Shown here: positions 53,993 through 64,000 of the stretch, one piece after another
How the letters are laid out: every line of letters starts with the position of its first letter
Position numbering within the stretch: the stretch's first letter is position 1
Origin: Tetrapyrgos nigripes
Lineage: Eukaryota; Basidiomycota; Agaricomycetes; Agaricales; Campanellaceae
Length of the DNA stretch: 64,000 nucleotides
Reading direction: 5' to 3'
Assembly (NCBI GenBank): GCA_013368315.1
Contig: JAACJM010000044.1
Location: 124,001-188,000 of the forward strand
Position numbers and translations under genes: made by a program
The notes under the pieces: model-generated
What the model saw: only the letters and a program-made list of their open reading frames with translations
Databases searched by the model: none
What the model was told of the DNA's origin: nothing

Positions 53993-54782
53993 TTTGGACC
54001 TCACAGAGGCTCTCTTCGTCTGGAACATCTCGAATTCAGCTCGCGTATCCGCATAGCTTTGATCTTCAACTTGACCCGAGTAGTTTATGAAGAAAGGTCA
54101 AGCGGGCATTCGCCAAGTTCAAGGATATCTTCAAGTTGCCGGAGGATTTTCCTATGATAATACATTTTGGGCCCGAGCTAAGTTCTAGAAACCAGACTTC
54201 GGACGATAGACACTTAGACTATACGGTGTGTATGTAGTTAAGAAGTTAGTCGTTGGAGAGGGCAGCGATGGAATCCGCACTGCTTCGCATGCATATGGGA
54301 AGTTACGAGGCCCGGAGAAAGTATTTAGTCTACCGAAGTGATGCGCCGAGGCATACAGACTAGTAACAAATCTACACGGAATTATCATTTAGTACTTACA
54401 AATCGAACAGATTTTTCAGCGCCAAGAGATCCCATATGTCAGTGGCAGGTCAATAGATTGACTGATAGGCAGGAACGTATTCAAGGAGGCAATGGCATAG
54501 TTCAGTGAAAAGCCGATGAAATGTAATTGCCCGGCAGCTGTCTGGAAATTGAGGTTAGAGGCAGAACGTCGCCTCGCACAGGCAAGCAGGATGACTAGCG
54601 CTTATAATATCATCAAGCTCCCCGTTGACAGTTGTCGTATTCTGTCATTTGTTTTGAAGTCTTGCCAGGAGTCTAATGGTGCCTTGACATCACCACACCA
54701 GGAACAATACGTGCCCAAAAAGGGCTGAATATCTCGAGGAAGATTTCATTGCAAGGACAACGCTGTCTGAGAAAGCGGCTAA
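53993..54782. other. Possible tail of the broken F-box/LRR gene and spacer
   Basis: Immediately after the palindrome block a frame reads SLRLEHLEFSSRIRIALIFN, which could be the displaced C-terminal LRR of the pseudogene, but it is too short to be sure. The rest, to the secreted-protein gene, shows nothing recognisable. Confidence 0.3.
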
Positions 54783-55505
54783 TTACAACGGTCCAACAAA
54801 AGTGAAAAACTGCTGCTCGCCGGGTCCATTGATCGCGAGGTTCATCTAGAAAATGGAGAATGATAACAAGTCAGCAACCCGGCCGGAGGTGAAAAGATGA
54901 AAGAACATACAGGAGCCGATGAAACCCTGTATCCAAAGTGACCGACCAAGAGGTCCACGTCCCACCTCCCGTCGAGTCACTCAACCTAAAGAGGGTCAAA
55001 AACAAGAACTGCATAACGTGAAATTAGCGACATACGTCCAATGGGTAGCATTCACGCGTTCAATCACATGATCGTCAATGTAGTCGGGCTTGAGCAACAA
55101 ATGTCCCAACCAGGGGCCTTTGACCGATGCAACTGGGAGATCTGTGGAGAGCACCTTGTAGTTGTGACCAGCGTAGAGGTCGGGAATGTCAGCGGAAATG
55201 TTCCACTGAGTAAAGCAAGAAAGTCAGACAGATGCTTTGACGAGTAACGAGCAAACGTTCACTCACAATCTGACTCTGCTTTCCAGTCTTGCAAGGCAAG
55301 GTGAAAACGGGTACGAAATTGTTGGAGGAGCTCGTCCGATGGTCTACGCATCTACCTTGCCAGTCTTTGATCTGGTAGTTTCCAGGTAGGAGGTGATCAC
55401 CAAGTGGATCGGTCTGGGAAGTGGCCGGCAGGTGCTGGGCATTGTGGCAAAAGCCACAGCGATGGCGAGGGTAGCAACGAGGCTGGAAAAGATAGACTTG
55501 ACCAT
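54783..55505 (-). pseudogene. Secreted protein gene with a frameshift after the signal peptide
   Basis: ATG 55505 gives a clean signal peptide (MVKSIFSSLVATLAIAVAFA). One base later than expected, the conserved-looking mature sequence starts in another frame: GNYQIKDWQGRCVDH, NFVPVFTLPCKTGKQSQI, then after an intron (about 55208-55270) WNISADIPDLYAGHNYKVLS, GPWLGHLLLKPDYIDD, then GTWTSWSVTLDTGF and NLAINGPGEQQFFTFVGPL with a stop at 54783. The W-x-G-R-C and repeated W-x-I pattern loosely recalls beta-trefoil lectin-like secreted proteins, but I am not sure. A single-base assembly error is an alternative explanation for the frame break. Confidence 0.5.
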
Positions 55506-56568
55506 GTCTAGATGACTGCTGGAAAGCGACAAGTATTTAAACCATTGCTTGAGTGCCATGACCAGTACTGTTCTTCGCAATCTGACTGTCAAGCGTGGAT
55601 GTGACAGGGAAGTTGCTAGCGCTGTGAGACGTTGATCGCCCTCTAATGGCTGACATCAAAGAGAAGGAGACGGCCGGAAGCTAGAGCTCCGTAGGCATGC
55701 AAAGAATCTAAACATCCAAGGACTGTATATACTAGATGATTTGTGCCTTAGTACATTGGTTGAAAGGTGATGAAAATGGACAGAGGAGCATACTCACTGT
55801 CCATCTAGGAACTACCCAGTGGGCGTCTGAACGCCGATAATGTTCCTCGTCCAGGAAATGAGCAGCCCTGCCCGACTGACAGACTGTTCCTGATCTTAGA
55901 AGGCTGAAAGGACAAACCCGGAGCATCTACGCACAGTGACGCGTCTTCCCTCAATCAAACAAGGCTAAGGCTGATAGCATTGGACATGGAGGCTCTCTCA
56001 GATGTTATTAGGCTTCATTACAAGCTGAGATGCATTCAGTACATAGTCAGCTCCAGACAGAATAATTACCAGGGTTGTACATACGTAGAGGACAAAACCA
56101 AGCTTGAGGAGCGGTGGAGTAGGGCGGTGAGCACTGGCAAACGGCCATACTTGGGAGAGAAAGCCGTGGATGCACCGTATATCGACGCTAGTAGTGAAGG
56201 CGAGACAAGTTCTCAGACAAGTCGACACGCTGGCATGATCGACCTGGACTTGGTCGTTACCATTCCCATTCCCGTCCCCGTCCATTCGTGACAGATGACG
56301 CCTTTCGTCCTAGAATTCTCGTCTGTCCCGGATTGTTGTCTTCTATCAGGCTTCGGTACCCTCTGCCTTGGAAGGTCTACGACGACCATAGTGGTAGGGC
56401 ATAGCGGGCAGTAAAGAGTGGAGGCGAAAGCTAGGTTAGATAAGTAAAACAGCCATGAGGAAGGGAAGAAGGAAACGCACGGTATCCATACGAAAATCAA
56501 GAATCCAATTAGTTCTCCTTGACCCATTTCATCTTGAATCCTTCGTCATCTCAAACCGACCTCCTCTC
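55506..56568 (-). other. Minus-strand open frames of uncertain status
   Basis: Frames at 55998-56285 and 56213-56527 include possible hydrophobic stretches (GELIGFLIFVWIPCVSFFPS; LLKLGFVLYVCTTLVIILSG). A block RQRVPKPDRR..GVICHEW resembles one at about 59.8 kb (KSRVPEPYRR..RVICHW), so the two may be relics of one family. No domain recognised. Confidence 0.3.
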
Positions 56569-56577
56569 TTCCCCTTG

Positions 56578-57985
56578 CGGGTATCAGAAATCTGCGGGTA
56601 CCCCATGCGGGTACACAGCGGGTACATGCGGGTGATGCGGGTGATGCGGGTACCCATTACCCTTTGCTTATCATGTAGAATCTTAGTTGATTAAGCCTTC
56701 TAATTGCTCTTTTTATTGTGTAGATAGTCCTTTCAAAATGCAGAGTCTGTTGTGTAGCAATTTCACAAAGAACAGAACGCGCTGTCGGTATTGAGGTAAA
56801 ATCATTCATACAAAAATGATGGGATTTACGTGGTATATGCAAGACTCAGCATCACCTATCATTGACACTTTCTGACCCACTCTGCACTTACTCTTGCCCT
56901 TCTCTGCAAATGGGACTGCTTGTAAGTATGAGTATCCAACGTTACATAGCCTTAGTTGCATAGAATATTCTTTTTGTAGAAATGGCTTGGTAAAAGCATC
57001 ATACGGCCCGCTGTTGATGCTACTTTAGCAGGCAGGTTAGTGTACCAGCATGAAAGGCAGTTCAGTCACAAATCACAGCCAAAAAATCTAAGGCCAGATT
57101 TGACATTTTCTATTTATTTTTTTTTTGGATTTCTTCTGGATTTTTTTTGGTCAGAGAGACTGAGCTTTCATTCATGCCAGGACAGTAGTATGTATGTGCA
57201 AATAGCCGTTCATTCTCTTCAACGGACTCTCATACAACATCAAGGCAAGAAACATAGTACCCGCATGGTACCCGCATGGTACCCGCATGGGTACCCGCAT
57301 GTGCACAGCCACTGCGGGTACCATGCGGGTACCATTCGTGAGCATTACTAACATCCACACAACATCTAACAGTTTGAAAACAAGGAATGCTGTAGCTTCT
57401 GTACTAATAACCAGTACCTTGACATGCTCAATGTGTAGAAGTAAATTTCTATCATAAATTCTAGTAAACCTTGGGCTGAATTCACATTGATCTTGACTTT
57501 TCTAGAATTGGATGAACAAATTACTTTATTGAACACTTGAAACATTGACTCAGTGATGTATTAGAATGAGTATGTTGCATTTACACTGCGAACCACGAAG
57601 AGTTTTATTGATGCAGGCTTCATTTCAAGTCTAAGGGTAATTTGGGTACATAATTCATAGAATATTGGCATGCAGAGAATGGAAATAGTCTCTAGTGCAT
57701 GCAATAAGCTTTTGGCAAAAATATCTAGGCTGCTTTGTAGAGAAATACTTGAGTTAGGAATGAGACTACTGCAGATGGGAGTGAGTGGCTGTGCTTATCC
57801 ATGTACATTTGAGTTTCACTACACTTCGTTGAAGTCTATCTACAAGCTCTATATTCACTTTTATGTCTCTCTACTATGTTACAAATGCTCGTATGTATGC
57901 CATATAATGCTGAACTCAAATATTTAATGGTACCCGCAGCCCACCCGCAGACCCGCATGGGGTACCCGCAGATTTCCCTATACCG
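56578..57985. mobile_element. CGGGTA-repeat element, copy B (1408 bp, intact ends)
   Basis: Flanked by TTCCCCTTG on both sides (56569-56577, 57986-57994), an 8- or 9-bp target duplication. Terminal inverted repeats: CGGGTATCAGAAATCTGCGG on the left, and CGGTATAGGGAAATCTGCGG as the inverse of the right end; a 25-nt inner part (56588-56612 against 57951-57975) is perfect. CATGCGGGTAC-type motifs are repeated at both ends and near 57255-57330. No transposase; a non-autonomous hAT- or Mutator-like element. Copy A at 50573 is a relative. Confidence 0.88.
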
Positions 57986-57994
57986 TTCCCCTTG

Positions 57995-58965
57995 CCCACT
58001 CCCGGCTCCGGCCTTCCAGCAAACCTAGGCAGCTCCAGCTTGGAGCATAGAAAAAATACCGAGTTATAGCTGAAAAGGATGCATGCTGCTTGGCCTCGCA
58101 TTTTGGAGGTCAATACCGCCGAAACGAGACGGGAGCAGCAACAGTCGTAAACAAGGAATGTAAGCTGGTGGCAGCTACGAACATTGTGCTGCTGAACCCC
58201 TCAAAGTCTTCGTCGTTGTTGGAGACGGTTTCGCGTGTGCGTGGCTGTGTATCGAAAGTGATCTAGACCCGGCTCTGACGCTCCGTGACCTGAGGCCTGG
58301 CCGCTATCGACTGATCCTGAAGCAACTTCGTTAACCACTTCAAAGCGATGCGAAGACCTCTACGGCAGCAAAGAAGCTGCAACAAGAGCCTGAAGCTGCA
58401 GTACAGCTCTGGACCGACATGGTGGAGGGCGTGTCGCAATTTTGTCACTGGTTGATTGCGCAAAGATTGAGGTATTGCGGAATGCCGAACGGATAGCTAG
58501 TGAAGCAAAATTGGAAGTAGACATTGGTCAGGATTGAGAACTGGATGATGCATTCTACCAGAGGCAGTTTGGAGAGTCTACTAGAGCTCGTGATCAGGGA
58601 AAGAAGAGTAAAATAAAACTGAAACGTATATTGGCATCCAGACGCTGTCTTCGATATAATGGTAGCTTGTTTCTATTGCTGGTCGTCCTCTCCTATCCTA
58701 TCGACTTCGTTAGCAGGGAAGCAAGTCGGATAGAAGGAGAACCATACCTTTATCTTTATCCGTGGCAGGGTCTCGTCGACTTAATCCACACCTTTGCATA
58801 CACATCCCTACATTCCCTTCGTGGCCCCATCACCCTCAGGAAGCCAGCACCATACACCGAGCAATTTCCTCAACCATCCTGACCATGGCTGCCGAGCCTT
58901 CACTTGACTCTCATACTATCACCATACGAAAGCCTTGAACGACAACCGAACACAGAAGAAGCCAC
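57995..58965. other. Unassigned stretch
   Basis: Frames are broken by stops; a plus-strand run near 58445-58660 (DCAKIEVLRNAERIASEAKL..) may be the helical end of an old transposase but is not assignable. Confidence 0.3.
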
Positions 58966-58969
58966 TGGT

Positions 58970-60494
58970 CTAGAGGGCTGCTAGGTGTTGCTTTTGTGTT
59001 GCAATTGGTCCGACTGGCGGTGTAGAAGGGTGGTCATCCAGCGAGCTAAAAAGAGATGCAAAGTTAGGAAAGGAATCATGTAGAGGCAAAAGAGTAGAAA
59101 CGTGCCAGATTGGAACAGTCTTGAAGCTCCTGAGAGAAGGAAGGTGCGGCGGAAGAATGTGGAAGGAATTTGGAGTTCGGGTTTGATGGTATGACACGTT
59201 AGCATAAGCAGAGTCTGCAGATAAAAGGAGCACTCAGCCATGGGGCCCAACAAGGCGGAGAAAAGAAGTGAAAACGTACCAAAAACCGTCCCTAGTGCAT
59301 GTTAGCTCTTCCTAGTCTTCGGCTCCTCCAACCAGAACTAAGTCACCGACCAAACCTGCCATAACACAACGAATACCGCTCTCTAATGAATAGTAAGGTA
59401 GCGAGCTGTTTGTCGACGTCTTCTCCGCATCATGGGCGTTGGCCCGATGTACTGTACTCGTATCATGTATGATACCCGTAGCTTGAGAACCATACGGCAT
59501 GAGTGGTGCAGAGCGTAGAGCGTGGCGGGGGATTGACAGAGTCGCAGGGTGTTGCTGCAATAATGCTGGTGGTCGACGTGGAATAATGGGGCATTAAAAA
59601 GTATAGATGTCGCAGCTGTACCCCCAAAGTCAGTAGAAAGGACGGAGGAAAGCAGAGAAGAATCATACCGCGTCTATACCCCACCATGAATAGCTCACAC
59701 CTGTAGGCTTGTTATCGTCAACTTCGTTAATTGACCTTGGCATCTTGTCAACTATCTCAGCGGATTCCCAGTGACAAATGACGCGTTTCATCCAAAAGCA
59801 TCCTCTTCTGTATGGCTCCGGTACCCTCGATTTAGGAGAAAGACGACGAAGACCAGTGGTAGCAGTTGCCGGTGAGGAGTATGTCAAGAGAAGGTGGTCG
59901 TAATCTGAGAGGTGTTGCTAGGTCTTATGGTGGTTTTGACAGATGAGAGGGTTTTCTTCAGTCGTCTGTAGAGGTATTCGGTGAGCCACCATAACACAAA
60001 GAAGAAAACGCCTGAGACACGTACCATATTTTTTCACTCTCTTCGTTTCCTTCATTTCCCTTCTCGACTTCGTCAACCTTTCCTATCTTCGTCTCTTCGC
60101 TAGCCTTGAAGACAACATGTAGCTTCGTCAACGTAGTCATTCTGCATTCCCCCACTCCTTCACCCATGCCCGTCCCCATTCAGTCTTCAGAGCGACAATG
60201 ATGTTGACGCAATCTTCCGTACGAGTAGATGATTTCCGACTCGTCGACTCAGTTTGTGTTTTGAGAGTCAAAGGACTGGACCCAAACCAGTGAGTACATA
60301 TGCTTATGCAGATAATAAGTACACACCCTTCGCTGGAATGTCTCGCAACCAGGGGGAGCAGAGAGCCAGGTTTCCCAAGCAATGTCCTTCCAAGCAGCAT
60401 GAAAGGCTATCCCGCAGGATTGTTCAAGGAGATGGCAGAGTGCTGAGCCATGCTCGTCGTGGTCAGGAAGAAAGCCTGTCTTGTGGCTGTGCAA
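58970..60494 (-). other. Cluster of minus-strand frames, possible multi-exon gene
   Basis: Frames joined by plausible 50-60 nt introns run from AAWKDIAWETWLSAPP (about 60400) through THWFGSSPLTLKTQTEST, RVPEPYRRGCFWMKRVICHW (59.8 kb), PYGSQATGIIHDTSTVHRAN and finally DHPSTPPVGPIATQKQHLAA (58970). No domain is recognised and several alternative frames exist, so I do not propose a single gene model. Confidence 0.3.
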
Positions 60495-60539
60495 AGTCTA
60501 GATCTTTCCTTCAAACTAACGCATCCTCAAGTCTGTAGC

Positions 60540-62400
60540 TTGCTTTACCTCCTAGTCTTTACAGGTATACACTTGTATGGTTTTCATCAAGTATCGAGAC
60601 ATCATCTTATCAATGTCCGTAACTTCTGATTAAACAGAACAATGAAGACTCGCGAATTCCCAAATTCTCCTGCGGTCTACATCCTTTCTTTTCTTCCTTT
60701 TGGCGTATCTTCTTCGTAAATTTGTCCCTTACGCCGCTAGACCGTACTACCAGTATACATAGTCAATTGACAACTTATCGTTACACTAGTACTGGTTATT
60801 CTCGTTGAATTTGACGTTCGGCGTAGGCGAGTGAAAAGACTTCGGAGTAACAAGAAGTAAAATTCAGGGAACCCGTTGCAAGCGCACGAGGTTCCCAATT
60901 CGTACATAACAGTATATATCTAGCTAAATAGGGATTTTCGCAGTCAATCATATTTACAATTAATATATTGAAATCGTTAACGGAGGCGTCGATGTATTTC
61001 CGAGCTTCCGAGCTCATCAGCGGAAACCCAAAATCCAACAATTCTTTCTTCTCCTTTGCTTTCTCGAGACTCGAGAGTTCCTACTAGGATCCATTTATAG
61101 GCTTGCCATTCTCTCGTTTATTTGCGTTTGTAAACTATAATGAAAAACAACTTGTATCGATGTAGCTTTCTGCATCTGAGTTTTGAGCTCCTACTTCTAT
61201 TTTAAGGCCTGACGGCCGGGACTAACTAACTATATACCGAATTGAAGCAAATGGTACAGTATGGGAATACTATCAGGTGCATCCCCCTTGCCCGAAGTCG
61301 TACACCCCAGTAAAAACACGATGATAATATATTCATTCACTTACTATTTGAATCTGATTTGATAAATTGATTGAGCTTGTACGTCAGGCTCCTCAGTCAG
61401 TACTAGCTGAAGAAACGGAACTGTGGCTCCAGGCTAGTAAAACCAAATCCAAAGTAGAATTGAAGACTCATTGCGAACCGAGAAGCGGCATACATGAATC
61501 ACATGGATATTCAAAAGACAAGCTCAGAGAGACTTGAAGGAGGGAAAGAAAAGAAGATAAAGAATAGAAAGTTATGCGTCCAAGGCTCCAAGCACAATGC
61601 TGCACTTGCAAAAGTGGAGCACTAGTGTTCAGGACAAGCTCAAAAGACACAATGCACTACAAGTGGAGAGGGTACAGAGTCATCAGTTGCAGCCGTTCAT
61701 TATGTATTCTTGCTATCTTACCATGTAAACATGTAGCATACAGAACCGCCCCCGTTTGGTACTAGAGACCTTCGTCTACGGGTGGTAATAGAAAGAATTT
61801 CATTGTTCCCATATTGCGTTATCGAGGGTTGATTAGTGGGCAATCCCACTTGCAGAATCACAGTTAGAGTTTAATAAAGGAATCTTTGTTCCATTGAATC
61901 AAAATTTCATCCATCTACCAAGATCATCCCAGAGAGTGTTGAACTTCCCTCATCAATACTCTTATCATCCAAGACCCCTTCGAAACTTATTATTTAACTT
62001 AAGGAGTCTTACTGAATGTCTTACTGAGTGTTTTATTGTGAATTTAGTGGCTTTCTATTGAAAGCTATACTACACTCAAGAGCCTTATCACCAGTGCACG
62101 TAAAAATTGCTATGGTCTATATATTAGCTACGTAGTGGCTCTAAGATGGCTCTAGAGCCTCCTTTGACTGTGCAAAGGACATGGATGATGGTAAACTCAG
62201 AGCTGATAACACTGCATGAATACATTTGTACCTGGCTCTAATAAGCCATGGATAGAGGGCGGCACTTGGTGCCCTGGTGAGCATGCTTGCAATGCAGATA
62301 AACAAGTTGGAGCCAATCAGCACAATACAGAAAAAGCTGCAAGAGAACATGCAGCCTGGTGACAGCTAAACCAACTGCAACAGCCTGCAGCACCAGAACT
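60540..62400. other. Gene-poor stretch
   Basis: About 1.9 kb, AT-rich with short frames only. I see no gene, RNA or repeat that I can support; the end may belong to the copia element or its LTR-side flank. Confidence 0.4.
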
Positions 62401-64000
62401 TCAGGATCCCAGTCCTAGTTACGCAGGACAAAGTGACTCTGGAGATGCTGATGAAGGTCTCAGACCACAAACATCCACATCAGACAATGAGCATTCTGCA
62501 TCACATACAGATGAAAACGATGACTTCTATGAAGGTCATATGGCAAAACTATGCTGGGAAGGGGAGCAGAATTAATAAATCTCTTGCTTTACAATGCAAT
62601 TGGATCTCCCTGTGAGCACGGAACTTTCTGACTTGTAGATTGTCCTGAGAACAGGAAAGTCATAAAAAACTGATGGGTCTTTGACATCAAAACAGATGGT
62701 CATAAGGTGAGACTTGTCACTAAAGGTTTTTCTCAGATCAAAGGTTTAGACTATGATCAAGTCTTCTCACCAGTTGTTCACTTCAAGACTGTGCACCTTA
62801 TCTTTGTTTTGGCTGCCCTCAATAATTGGCACATTTCAGGTGTGGATGTTCATAGTGCTTATTTATATGGCATACTCGAAGAAGAGATCTATATGGAACA
62901 ACCGGAAGGTTTTATAGAACTTGGAAAAGAGCACAAAGTCATCTGGTTACTTTGTGCTCTATATGGACTTAAGCAAGTGGGTCTTGCATGGTGGAAAGGT
63001 CTTGGCAAGTCCATGGCAGAGCTCAGTTTTAAATGAATTGATTCTGATGCTGGAATCTTCATCTATAACATGAATGACTCAATAGTTATTGCTGTTGTTT
63101 ACGTAGATGATGCCTTATTCTGTGGAGCAAACAGAAAGCTAGTTTTAGAACTAAAGGCAAATTCATGAAGAAATGGGAATGCAGGGATCTTGGTGATGCT
63201 AAGGAATTCCTTAGAATGAACATTGTCAGGAAAGGCAACAAGATCTATCTTGATCAATGTGCTTACCTTGAAAAGGTACTAGAATGATGTGGTATGCAAA
63301 ATGCGAAAGCTTCTGCTACTCCATTACCTGCAGGATATTATCCTTCATCAAACAACTCTCCAGTCGATCCAATTCTTCATCAGAGATCCCAAACAGTTAT
63401 TGGCTCTCTTCTTTACATCATGTTAGGAACCTGTCCTGACATTGCCTTCACAGTTTGTAAACTAGTACAACATGCAGCAAACCTGTCAAATGATCATTTA
63501 AACAAAGCACTTTATATCTGTCATTATCTTCTTGGTACTTGACACTATGCTTTGGTGTACAACAGATCCAAGAATCCTAATGCATTAGGCTCATGCCTCT
63601 CTGCTTACACAGACTCTGATTGGGCATCAGATCCTACTCGACGATCACATACAGGCTTTTTCTTAACATTAGCCCATGCCACCTTCAGCTGGATGTCAAG
63701 AGCACAAAACACAATTGCACTAAGTGATTGCAGTCACCAAGTTATTTGGGTTCAAGCTCTTCTAAAAGAGATTGATATGCCAATAGGAACAGTTGACATA
63801 TATGGGGATAACCAAGGCTCTATTTTTATTGCATCAAACCCTGTTACAGAAAAATGTTCTAAGCACATAGATGTTAAATTTCACTTTATCTGAAAAAAGG
63901 TTGCAAACAAGAAAGTCAAAGTACTCTTTATAGATGATAATCCTGCTGATATGTTTACAAAAAATCTTGGTCATAAAAAATTTGAGAAGTTTAGATCACA
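62350..64000 (+). mobile_element. Ty1/copia retrotransposon remnant (RT and RNase H)
   Basis: Order of copia pol blocks on the plus strand: VTKGFSQIKGLDYDQVFSPV, VHFKTVHLIFVLAALNNWHI, VHSAYLYGILEEEIYMEQPE, LLCALYGLKQVGLAWW, then after an in-frame stop (about 63034) IVIAVVYVDDALFCGANRK with the Y-V-D-D catalytic core of reverse transcriptase. Frame changes near 63160 and stops near 63285 and 63541 follow. RNase H is seen as SAYTDSDWASDPTRRSHTGF, IYGDNQGSIFIASNP and KHIDVKFHFI. The upstream 62350-62640 segment (SDSGDADEGLRPQTSTSDNE) is the degraded region between integrase and RT. At least four disabling lesions; the 3' end lies outside. Confidence 0.9.

Noticed and set aside
56588..57340. Repeated GCGGGTAC motifs that might suggest a CRISPR-like array
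   Set aside because: Spacing is irregular, the genome is eukaryotic, and the motifs fall at the ends and centre of an element with terminal inverted repeats and a target duplication.

Overview
The window is nuclear DNA of a mushroom-forming basidiomycete (Agaricomycetes). The evidence is intron-dense genes with 50-60 nt GT-AG introns, laccases, several F-box/LRR genes, a DUF6535-type membrane protein, a MUG113/T5orf172-type GIY-YIG gene, and basidiomycete transposons of the CACTA-like Plavaka type, pogo, hAT and Ty1/copia. I cannot name the species.

Layout. 1-10.4 kb is a gene-rich block: the 5' part of a medium-chain reductase gene (minus), two tandem paralogous secreted or membrane-anchored proteins (minus; the second is clearly broken), an amidohydrolase (minus) and a laccase (plus). 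10.4-29.5 kb is accessory DNA bounded by a perfect 27-nt inverted repeat that begins CAG and is flanked by TA on both sides. Inside it are an internally deleted pogo-type transposase, two inverted copies of a GIY-YIG gene segment, a decayed dihydroxyacetone kinase gene, two convergent genes of unknown function (one with Pro/Lys-rich and Glu-rich tracts), a 606-bp imperfect palindrome, two tRNA-like genes, a multi-exon gene with a duplicated exon, and a Plavaka-type transposase.

29.7-49.4 kb is again gene-rich: an F-box-like/nucleotidyltransferase-fold gene, a second laccase flanked by two paralogous small secreted peptide genes of about 70 residues, a TatD-family hydrolase with a 10-nt micro-exon, an F-box gene, a DUF6535 membrane protein, a foldback element, an F-box/LRR gene and a mitochondrial-type hotdog thioesterase.

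49.5-64 kb is a transposon graveyard. An F-box/LRR pseudogene is split by a 424-bp hAT-like MITE with a perfect 8-bp target duplication. It is cut again by a second element that itself holds a 1.2-kb hAT-like element (8-bp duplication, one zinc-finger-like gene). A block full of AGGTT..AACCT palindromes follows, then a frameshifted secreted-protein gene, an intact sister copy of the interrupting element with an 8-9 bp duplication, uncertain minus-strand ORFs, about 1.9 kb with nothing recognisable, and a decayed Ty1/copia reverse transcriptase/RNase H region at the right edge.

How the genes fit together: the two laccases are extracellular phenol oxidases and the small peptides are secreted, so the 32-38 kb block looks like a secretome island. 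No operon-like or biosynthetic-cluster logic is evident. Exon structures were read by eye from splice signals and protein similarity, so exon ends are approximate unless stated.
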